DNA from: Asaia platycodi JCM 25414
GTDB lineage: Bacteria > Pseudomonadota > Alphaproteobacteria > Acetobacterales > Acetobacteraceae
Assembly: GCF_000614545.1 (NCBI RefSeq)
Contig: NZ_BAKW01000001.1
Location: forward strand, 186,001 to 250,000
Direction: 5' to 3'
Length of the DNA: 64,000 nucleotides
Within the stretch, counting starts at the first letter, position 1. Every line of letters starts with the position of its first letter. The position numbers and the translations under genes were made by a program. This document shows positions 10,448 through 17,657 of the stretch, piece by piece. The notes under the pieces were generated by a model. The model did not search any database. It had not been told where the DNA came from and saw nothing but the letters and a program-made list of their open reading frames with translations.

Positions 10448-10621
10448 CCGGTTCGATTGACACCGGCACAATAATGACCGGTTCCGGGACAGAAAACGTG
10501 GCTAGGGGCGGTAGGTTTGGTGCGAGGGGGCGGCTATGGGGGGGAAGCGGAATGTCTGCTATTAGGCGAGGATAATAAAGAAGCGGCCACTCATATTGGG
10601 GAATACCCCCTGACAGCCGGA

Positions 10622-10657
10622 CGCTTCAGTAACAATCGATCGGCCTCCGCTGAAGCG
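10622..10657. repeat. inverted repeat CGCTTCAG / CTGAAGCG
   Basis: A perfect 8-base inverted repeat (10622-10629 and 10650-10657) with a 20-base spacer lies in the gap between the second recombinase and the HEPN-like gene. No T-tract follows on either strand, so it is not a convincing terminator. It may be a transposon-end fragment or a protein-binding site. The remainder of 10448-10734 shows no gene I can support. Confidence 0.4.
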
Positions 10658-10734
10658 AAACCCCCACGACTGGTGTTCTTGAGCTTTTCAGCCTCATAAT
10701 CGACGTGCAACGTTCGCGAAAGTAAAACACCGAG

Positions 10735-11742
10735 ATGGCGGATAAATATGAAATCCACAAAGCGACTTTTCGGCGCGGTGTTACGCAGAGCATAGCGGAG
10801 CTTCATATTACGGGCGGCTGTCGAGCGGTCCAGCGGTCGAGGCACCATTGGTCTTGGTACCCAGCTCTCTACGATGGCAAGCCCCAATACCTCGCACCGC
10901 AACCCATAGAGCAGATCGGCGCTTTAGCAACGAACATCGAGCTCGATTTGTTTGGCGGCGATCAGCAGAGTGGCCTTGAAGGCCCCCTTGTGTCGCGGGT
11001 CTGGACTGCGCTCGATGGCGGCTATGCCGGTGGCCTTCAACCTGCCGATCTATGGAGGACGATCGCAGGCAATGCCGATAGAGCAGGGGATTCTGCTTAC
11101 GCACTGAAAGCACGCCATATCTCGTATAGCTTAATGGCAGCCGGAATTCGACTTCGCGACGCATCAGATCATTATCATGAGCAATTGATGGCAGCGATCC
11201 AAACCAGCACGAGGAGCGGCAGCAGGTTTGAGAACATCCCGATACGCGACCTACAACTCGCCTTCCACTCTGTTTTATCCGAACTGGCCAGTACTAGGGA
11301 TTATCTTGCGGCCTCAATCGCGAGCAGGCTCGGCGCACCCAACAAAATCGACGCGATGAATCGTTTTAAGGAGTGGCTTTCAGCGGCGAGCCGCGCTGAC
11401 CTGGCCTGCGGGCCAGTGGCGAGTGTAATGCTGGCTGCATACGATCCTCGTGATTCCGATCCTTGGCTCCATCATCTAACGGAATATCGGAACCTCTACC
11501 TTCATCGCCAGCCGCTTGGCTCGACGGTATCGCCTGCTGTTTTGGTCTATGAGACAGTCGAATATGTGGGGCTTATCTTTCCACGTATAATTATGCCGCT
11601 GGATGCATCTGATCCGTTTGCGCCGGGTCAAGATGCTCTTACACGTTTCCTCCAACTCTATCGGGCAATGAACAAGCTTGCGCAATTAGCCGCAAGCCAT
11701 GCCCCATATGATACCACCCTCCCAACGTTTGTCGTCCGCTAG
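10735..11742 (+). CDS. HEPN-like protein, candidate defence ribonuclease
   Basis: 335 residues, mostly helical, no named family recognised. The C-terminal part contains LTEYRNLYLHRQPLG, fitting the HEPN RX4-6H motif (Arg252, His257) within a helical domain, as in Cthe_2314-type HEPN proteins. HEPN domains of this kind are often RNases in toxin-antitoxin and abortive-infection systems. No clear partner gene is adjacent; the next gene is convergent. The ATG at 10735 is the longest choice and has no strong ribosome-binding site, and the first 35 residues look unlike the rest, so the true start may lie further in. Function is inferred from the motif and the island context only. Confidence 0.55.
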   Translation: MADKYEIHKATFRRGVTQSIAELHITGGCRAVQRSRHHWSWYPALYDGKPQYLAPQPIEQIGALATNIELDLFGGDQQSGLEGPLVSRVWTALDGGYAGGLQPADLWRTIAGNADRAGDSAYALKARHISYSLMAAGIRLRDASDHYHEQLMAAIQTSTRSGSRFENIPIRDLQLAFHSVLSELASTRDYLAASIASRLGAPNKIDAMNRFKEWLSAASRADLACGPVASVMLAAYDPRDSDPWLHHLTEYRNLYLHRQPLGSTVSPAVLVYETVEYVGLIFPRIIMPLDASDPFAPGQDALTRFLQLYRAMNKLAQLAASHAPYDTTLPTFVVR

Positions 11743-11938
11743 AAGTGTGCGCCTCCTGAGCAGGCAGCCTGTTTGAGGGGGTCTCTGACGGTCCGCTTTC
11801 GGACGAATAACGTCGATCAAGATGTCTCCGCCAATTCCCTGGCAGTTTGCTTACCAAATTAAACGTTGACGTTCGTAAATGAAATTTTTGTATGCAACAG
11901 ATTGTCGAACAATTGCGAAATCCTAGAGGCTGATAAAA

Positions 11939-13099
11939 TTACCCATCATTCAAGACCGGCCTGAAAAATGTTTCATAAATAGCCTGACTGTTAAGCTGGT
12001 CTGGCTCGAGGCCAAACAATCGTGCGCTTGCCATCTTTGGCTGCACCAGGTTCTCATCTATGGCGTATGTAGAGGTAAAGAGTATATTATCTCTGACTAG
12101 ATTCTTATTTTTTACCGAACTGATCAGTGCCGAAGGAGGCATTATATGTTGGGTAAATTCAAAAGAATAAAAGAACATCAGATCTTCGCGCAATGTTATC
12201 TGGTAAATTCCCGTCACATCCATAGACTCTATTATATCAACATCTACGGTATTAGCGCTCCTTCTAGTTGGAATTGTTTTCCTAATTTGCAAACGTAATA
12301 AGGAGGGCTCTGGATTTTTTACGTCACCTCCGTTCATAGAAACCCCAAGGCTGTGTCTCACGACGAGACTTCGAAACTCAGCATCAGCTGTCCCCGAAGT
12401 TTTATCGCCAAAAATATTAGTGAAATCGATGTCGCTGGTACCCAGCGTTGCATCCACGGTAATCGGTAGAGAACTGTTTCCAAAGCAGAGTTCTCCCATC
12501 ACTCCATACCAAGGCTGATCATAGGGCAACAGCAGAGAATCATTTACGACGATAATGTAATGGGTAGACACTGGCACATGGCCAGCCTTTTTGTGTCGTT
12601 CAAACTGCTCCCGTTTTGCCTTAATAGCTGACGTAACTGACAACAATCGCTCACGGAAGACAGTATTTCTGTCTTCTTGATCTAATTTCCTTTGTTTGAT
12701 GAGGTTTTTTATACGATCCTGTGGGGTTGGTGTGATTACTTCGAAGCAGAATGTCACACCATTTTTTGTGGCGACAAAGTCCGGGCCAGCATCATTACTT
12801 TTTATATCCTCAAAGTTCATGCGTAGAAGCCGCGAATAAAACAGCAACTCTGCCATTATTTGAGAATATATGTCGACATCATCAAGCATAATTTGTTTAT
12901 TGAAGGTGGTATCCTTTAATCGACCATAACTTATGAAAAGAGATTTAAGACCCTCAATCATGCAACCTATAATTGTGGTCATACGATCACCAGACTCTGG
13001 TGATTTTTGGAAAAAATATTCAAACCTTGTTTTTAGTATGGATCTCCATTTACTTTCAAGGTACTTTATGCAGATATCGTCTGTTGGTATATCTTCCAT
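11939..13099 (-). CDS. AT-rich gene for a PD-(D/E)xK-like protein, unknown function
   Basis: About 386 residues. ATG 13099 is chosen because aagga lies 7 bases upstream; ATG 13138 would add 13 residues. I do not recognise the family. The stretch SNDAGPDFVATKNGVTFCFEV near residues 115-135 resembles the core of a restriction-endonuclease-like fold (Asp, beta-hairpin, Glu), although the usual ExK lysine is replaced (FEVITP). The rest is mixed alpha/beta with no membrane segments. Base composition is clearly lower in GC than its neighbours, a sign of recent transfer. It lies convergent to the HEPN-like gene and alone on its strand. Confidence 0.5.
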   Translation of the reverse strand: MEDIPTDDICIKYLESKWRSILKTRFEYFFQKSPESGDRMTTIIGCMIEGLKSLFISYGRLKDTTFNKQIMLDDVDIYSQIMAELLFYSRLLRMNFEDIKSNDAGPDFVATKNGVTFCFEVITPTPQDRIKNLIKQRKLDQEDRNTVFRERLLSVTSAIKAKREQFERHKKAGHVPVSTHYIIVVNDSLLLPYDQPWYGVMGELCFGNSSLPITVDATLGTSDIDFTNIFGDKTSGTADAEFRSLVVRHSLGVSMNGGDVKNPEPSLLRLQIRKTIPTRRSANTVDVDIIESMDVTGIYQITLREDLMFFYSFEFTQHIMPPSALISSVKNKNLVRDNILFTSTYAIDENLVQPKMASARLFGLEPDQLNSQAIYETFFRPVLNDG

Positions 13100-13834
13100 G
13101 TTATTTCCTTCAATAATTGGCACAATGATCATCCCCACAAGTTTTATTTTTTGTTACGATCTGCAATTATTTTTGAAAAAATTACCGATCCGCAGAAAAA
13201 TCGCAATGATGTGACTTTTTAAGCAGGAATTAATACACGAAAACCATTGCGATTACTAGGTATTTATCAATCAAGTTTTGATTGGGTTTTGCCCATTCCA
13301 TGTATCGAGAACGACTTCCCCCAATTACTATCCGTCACGACGAACGCAAAATACCTTATCTAATGAGTCAATCCGAGGTGTAGCGCCTACGGAAGAGATC
13401 AGATATTTCTAGATCGAAAACCAATTGGGAATATGTTTAAATCGAAGTGGGACCGATCTAAAACTGACGTAGATGTTTCCGCTAAAGATTTGTGTCATGC
13501 CCGTTTTGAGAAATCATGATTTTGTGCTTCAGCGTCCGAAAAGTAGGCGAGAGCAATATAGCCGCTCCAGATGTTTCGGCCAATTTTTTCAGCCATCAGT
13601 TTGACCGCATGCGACAACCGCTTTGGGCTTGAAGCTGTCGTTGTCACACGATACGACCGCCCTGAAAGAAAACTTTTGGAGTATGGTCCAAAGCAGTGAA
13701 CCGATGGGCCGGACACCACAACGCATCCGCTTCTTGTCGTCGGGGTATTCGTGCAGACTGCAACGCGTTAGTCTAAACCGACCACATGAAGTAGATTAAC
13801 GCGACAGATCAGCAACCACGTGTTAAAATAACCA
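13100..13834. other. AT-rich gap without a supported gene
   Basis: 735 bases, AT-rich at the left side. The only clear structure is a 7-base hairpin at 13268-13284 (CAATCAA gtt TTGATTG). A 74-codon open frame at 13719-13495 (minus) has no recognisable similarity and no good ribosome-binding site, so I do not call it. Confidence 0.4.
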
Positions 13835-14691
13835 ATGCTTACCTTCCCGAATGAATGGCGGTTCGAGGCTCCTGGTGATCCCCTCCCCTCGATAGTCATC
13901 AATCAATTCGATGACCTTATCTCGAGGGTCGCGTCTCAGGGCGACCGCTGGAACGTAATTGAATTCTTCAAGGTGCGTTTTGCCGGGGCGGCAGGGCTTC
14001 CCAGCCATAGAAGCTCTTCCTTGAGCTGGGCTGAGGGTGACCTCGCGAACCTCATGCATGGGGCGGCCGAGAACGCACCTCTCTTTATCAATGCATTCTG
14101 CAAGGCATGTGTCGAGCTTAGGGAGCAAGAGCCAACTGGGGCTTCCCAACAATTGAACGGCTAAACCGCGTTTTATCGGAGGCAGAGACCGGTTACGCGA
14201 TCCAGCCGCCTAATCTTGTCTTTACCGGCATGCAGGTACCGATCATCAAGCCGGAGCGGCAGCCGTCCCTCGATGAGCAAGCGCAACAACTCATCCAGAG
14301 ATCGCTTGATCAGTCGGAACAACTTCTTAGGGAGGGACGCGGCCGACAAGCGGTCTCGGAAATCCTTTGGCTCTTGGAAACCGTATCAACCGCTTTCCGC
14401 GGGCTAGATGCAGGATCAGGAACCATTGAGGAGAAATATTTTAACAGGATCGCAGGTGAACTCCGACGCCAGCATCGAGGACAAGTTCTTGAGCAGGTTG
14501 TGGGGTGGATGACCACGCTGTACGGTTTCCTTTCCTCGCCCACCGGCGGCCGCGTCCGTCACGGAGCCGACATCACGAACACGGCCGGAATGCCGCACGG
14601 AGATGCCGAGCTCTACTGCAACCTGATCCGCAGTTACCTCGGCTACCTGATGGCGGAGCATGACCGCATCAGCCGGGCACAGTTCCCGTAA
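13835..14691 (+). CDS. Abi-like protein paired with a Ymh/HEPN protein, one frame break
   Basis: Read as one protein of about 285 residues. The first frame (13835 on, MLTFPNEWRFEAPGDPLPS) breaks near 14133. Restoring one A there gives EPNWGFPTIERLNRVLSEAE and runs straight into the second frame, which ends at 14691. The N-terminal half has a compact alpha/beta look. The C-terminal half is helical and ends with LYGFLSSPTGGRVRHGADIT, which distantly resembles the C-terminal domains of abortive-infection proteins. No exact family assigned. It sits immediately before the TIGR02391 gene and is very likely co-translated with it, so the two probably work as one defence unit. Confidence 0.5.
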
Positions 14692-14692
14692 C

Positions 14693-15493
14693 GTGGCGAC
14701 CTTCTCTCAAAGTCAGATGGAGGCCATCGCTGCCGCGCTCGGCGATACTGCCGACGGGTTAACCGGCAGCGAGATCCGCCATCTTCTTAGTGTCGCGAAG
14801 ATGGATGACCCGTCTCCGGAACTGACGAAGCGCCATCGCCTCCATAATGCCTTCGCGGCCAGCCAGAACGAGCGGGGGGACCGTGTCGGAGTGATCGCGT
14901 TCATCCGGAAGGCTATGAGGCCCGAGCGATATCTTCAAAACCCTCAGCGTTATGAGCCGCTTCGCATGAAGGTGAACACCGCCCTCGCCTTTGCCGGTCT
15001 CAAAGTGGACGCGGAAGGCATTCTCGGCGCGACCAACAAGGCGACCACCATCCCCGACGCAGAGCGGCGAGCACGCGAGATGTGCGAGGATCTCGTCCGA
15101 CGTGGTGTGCATCCTGACGTGCTGTCCTTCTGCCGTTCTGAGCTACTTGTCGACGACTACTTCCACGCGGTCCTCGAGGCCACGAAGAGCGTGGCCGACA
15201 AAATCCGCTCGCGTACCGGCTTGATAGACGACGGCTCCGCATTGGTTGACCGCGCGCTTAGCGGCGACCCTCCGATGCTGGCGATCAACTCTCTTCAGAA
15301 TGAGAACGAGAAGAGCGAGCAGCGTGGCTTCGCAAACCTGGTGCGGGGGCTGTTCGGCATGTTCCGGAACCCGGCAGCGCACGCGCCGCGCGTTTACTGG
15401 GCTATGGAGCGCGAGGACGCCGAGGATCTTCTTTCTATGGAATCGCTGGTCCATCGACGCTTGGACAAGGCCACCATGCCGCGCAGGGCCTAG
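14693..15493 (+). CDS. TIGR02391 (Hypoth_Ymh) family protein with HEPN motif
   Basis: About 266 residues from GTG 14693, one base after the previous stop; an ATG at 14660 overlapping the upstream gene is the alternative. The C-terminal domain matches the Ymh/TIGR02391 type: PPMLAINSLQNENEKSEQRG, then LVRGLFGMFRNPAAHAPRVY, then the acidic EDAEDLLSMESLVHRRLD tail. RNPAAH (about Arg225 to His230) is the RX4H motif of HEPN ribonucleases. The N-terminal part (SGLTGSEIRHLL-like, written DGLTGSEIRHLLSVAKMDDP) looks like a helical recognition domain. Family members occur in defence islands as toxins or abortive-infection effectors. The role here is inferred from motif and context. Confidence 0.75.
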   Translation: MATFSQSQMEAIAAALGDTADGLTGSEIRHLLSVAKMDDPSPELTKRHRLHNAFAASQNERGDRVGVIAFIRKAMRPERYLQNPQRYEPLRMKVNTALAFAGLKVDAEGILGATNKATTIPDAERRAREMCEDLVRRGVHPDVLSFCRSELLVDDYFHAVLEATKSVADKIRSRTGLIDDGSALVDRALSGDPPMLAINSLQNENEKSEQRGFANLVRGLFGMFRNPAAHAPRVYWAMEREDAEDLLSMESLVHRRLDKATMPRRA

Positions 15494-15832
15494 TCATCAG
15501 GTCGACAGACCGCTTCCGGCCTAAACGCGCCCGAGAAAGGTCGTCCTGCCTATGTCTGCTTTATGGAACGCTATTCATAAGCACGCATGCCCGCGATGAA
15601 GGCGAAAGATGAATATCCGCTTTTCTAAAAAAGAAATAGAAAGCGAACATCTCCAAAACTATGCCAATCACGAGGCAGATTTAGTTTAAATATTTGATAT
15701 TGTTAATTTCAAATGCAATTGAGAAAGTTCTTGAGATGTCTGTCTGGCTAAAATTTTTACAGCGCGTAATTCAAGAGCATGCTATATACCCGAAAAGCTT
15801 GTTATGGTTCTAACAATGAACGAGGAGGCTGT
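15494..15832. other. AT-rich gap upstream of the RusA unit
   Basis: No gene is supported on either strand in these 339 bases. The stretch is AT-rich and presumably holds the promoter for the leader ORF and RusA gene that follow; I could not fix -35/-10 boxes with confidence. Confidence 0.4.
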
Positions 15833-15892
15833 ATGTATATTTTGACTAATACGTGTAATTCCTACTGCAGCTACCTTGCTTTCGGTAAATAA
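15833..15892 (+). CDS. 19-residue leader ORF before RusA
   Basis: ATG 15833 follows gaggagg at ideal spacing, the strongest ribosome-binding site of this region, and encodes MYILTNTCNSYCSYLAFGK before TAA. It stops 8 bases before the RusA start, which itself has no convincing ribosome-binding site. That suggests translational coupling from a leader peptide, or a short regulatory uORF. It could also be chance, since the region is AT-rich. Confidence 0.35.
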   Translation: MYILTNTCNSYCSYLAFGK

Positions 15893-15900
15893 GCGCACAA

Positions 15901-16320
15901 ATGAGCGTGGAAATTCAATTCCCTCTTGAGTTTATCGTGCAAGGAACACCCGTTTCTCTTCAATGCAAACGCACCACCGCCAAAGACGACTGGAAGGGTA
16001 GAGTAAGAGATGCCAGCTATAATGTGCTTCCTGAGGGGCATTTCTCCACCGAAGCACCAATTTCCATAACATTGTTCTATTTCCCGGCGACAGAAATGCA
16101 GGGTGATGTCGATAATATCGTGAAGCCAATTCTGGACGCTTTGTCACAACATATTTATGCAGATGACAAGCAAGTCGAGCGAGTATGGGTCCAAAAATTC
16201 GAGCCTGGCCGAATTTTTGAATTTACTAACCCGTCCGAGGTTCTATCAGAAGCGTTAGATGGCGAGAAGCCACTACTATTCATCCGCCTTGGAGATGATC
16301 CAACTGAGGGGCTTGTATGA
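15901..16320 (+). CDS. rusA: RusA-family Holliday junction resolvase
   Basis: 139 residues, the normal RusA length. RusA enzymes are dimeric, metal-dependent endonucleases that cleave four-way junctions. The conserved block is complete: GDVDNIVKPILDAL (Asp69, Asp71, Asn72, Lys75, Asp79) followed by IYADDKQVERV (Asp88, Asp89), which contains the acidic metal ligands and the lysine. Its stop overlaps the start of the next gene by four bases (ATGA), so the two are co-translated. RusA genes are usually prophage-borne, but no other phage genes are near. The coupling to a REase-HEPN gene suggests a role in a defence or nucleic-acid-processing unit. Confidence 0.85.
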   Translation: MSVEIQFPLEFIVQGTPVSLQCKRTTAKDDWKGRVRDASYNVLPEGHFSTEAPISITLFYFPATEMQGDVDNIVKPILDALSQHIYADDKQVERVWVQKFEPGRIFEFTNPSEVLSEALDGEKPLLFIRLGDDPTEGLV

Positions 16321-16967
16321 TGTCGATGTCACTATCTGGTTATGAGCTTGAACGGGCGGTATTGGATATCATGGTGCCCAAGCTGGAAGCGGATGGATAT
16401 CGGGTTGTAGTTCATCCCGCCCGGGACACTCTTCCTGAGTTTCTACAGCGGTATCAACCAGATATTGTTGCATATAAGAACGATACGAAACTGGCTATCG
16501 AAATCAAATCTCAGCCCCATCCGTCCGGATCGCAAGAACGCAAGCTGCGAACGCTTTTCGACGCGCATCCAGATTGGGAACTGCGCTTTGTCTATGCCCC
16601 CCCCACAAGTTCTGATGCAGACATTCCGGTTGTCTCAAAGCAGACCATCTATGACCACCTGCATCATCTTGATACTTCTGTAGACACAATGGGATCTATA
16701 GCGGCATTGCTAACTGGATGGGCGGTATTTGAAGCAGCGGCCCGTATCCTGCTCCCTAGCAGTCTCTCGCGACCGCAGTCTCCTGCCCGTCTCATAGAAG
16801 CCTTGGCATCAGAGGGATATGTAACGCCTGACGAAGCCGATACGCTTCGGTACCTTAGCCGCATTAGAAACGCGGTTGCACATGGACGCCTTGACCTAAC
16901 ACCATCTCGGGAGGATGTGGCGCTTCTAGTCACTATCACGCGTTCAATTTTAGAACTTGCTCCGTAA
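16317..16967 (+). CDS. PD-(D/E)xK nuclease fused to HEPN domain
   Basis: 216 residues. The N-terminal half is a restriction-endonuclease-like domain: PDIVAYKNDTKLAIEIKSQ has the Asp49, Glu62-x-Lys64 catalytic triad, resembling REase_AHJR-like proteins. The C-terminal half is helical and has SRIRNAVAHGRLDL, a textbook HEPN RX4H motif (Arg184, His189). One chain thus carries a candidate DNase and a candidate RNase site. The start ATGA overlaps the RusA stop. I know no characterised system with this exact RusA plus REase-HEPN pairing. Function is inferred: likely nucleic-acid sensing and cleavage in phage defence. Confidence 0.75.
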   Translation: MMSMSLSGYELERAVLDIMVPKLEADGYRVVVHPARDTLPEFLQRYQPDIVAYKNDTKLAIEIKSQPHPSGSQERKLRTLFDAHPDWELRFVYAPPTSSDADIPVVSKQTIYDHLHHLDTSVDTMGSIAALLTGWAVFEAAARILLPSSLSRPQSPARLIEALASEGYVTPDEADTLRYLSRIRNAVAHGRLDLTPSREDVALLVTITRSILELAP

Positions 16968-17657
16968 ATTAATGGACCAGCATCGCTAAACCCGCTTACG
17001 ACGACAGCGATAGTCTAAACCCCGATCATCTATATAACAACTTTCAGAAACCTGAAATGGCAGGTGGATGACTACATGAAGCCGCCTGTCTGCTCCTGTC
17101 TCACTGAGCGGATAGGCAGATCAGGGGGTGAGTTGAATGTCAGTTACCGGGAAGAGATGATCGAGAACAGTTATTCGAAGCGCTCACGTGTTGCTGGATG
17201 CTGTACCACCGGGCAATGCCCCAACCAAAGGAGCCTAAACCCATGCCGCTAACCGTCATACCCGCTTGGGTGTCTGAAATGAGGCGAAGCCTGCCTGTCT
17301 GCATCCTTGATGCGGATAAGCAGTTAAGCAGGAAACAGAATAGCCGGTTTTAAGCTTGCTTGGTTTGGAAGTGAACGAAGCATGGCCCTGTGTGTTGATG
17401 CGTCGTAGTTAAGATGTGTATTGAAAAACGGCATTAGCTTTTGCCAGAGCAACCTCCGGAAGGTCGACAGCAACTGCTTTGCCGCCGTGTATGTTCGCTT
17501 GAGTCGCAGATCGACTGCAAAAGGCGCCTCCGAAAGGGAATACACCGGTCAGGACCACAATTCTCCGGAAAAAAATGCCGAACAGCCCCATAACCAGCGA
17601 AAAGGGCATTATCGTCCATGCAGCAAAGATAGCGTACCGTGCCTCGCCAAATGCGCG
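16968..17657. other. gap between REase-HEPN gene and helicase, no supported gene
   Basis: 690 bases between two convergent genes. Short open frames on both strands (up to about 73 codons) have no recognisable motifs and overlap one another, so none is called. No repeat or RNA structure stands out. Confidence 0.4.

Noticed and set aside
10515-10535. tggtgcga...ctatggg resembling the tRNA-Leu 3' end (possible left att site)
   Set aside because: Only an 8-base exact match, expected by chance in a window this size; the rest does not align.
10591-10902. 103-codon minus-strand frame overlapping the HEPN-like gene start
   Set aside because: Overlaps the better-supported plus-strand gene and carries no known motif, though it adds doubt about the start at 10735.
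13495-13719. 74-codon minus-strand open frame
   Set aside because: No recognisable motif, no good ribosome-binding site, lies in an otherwise empty gap.
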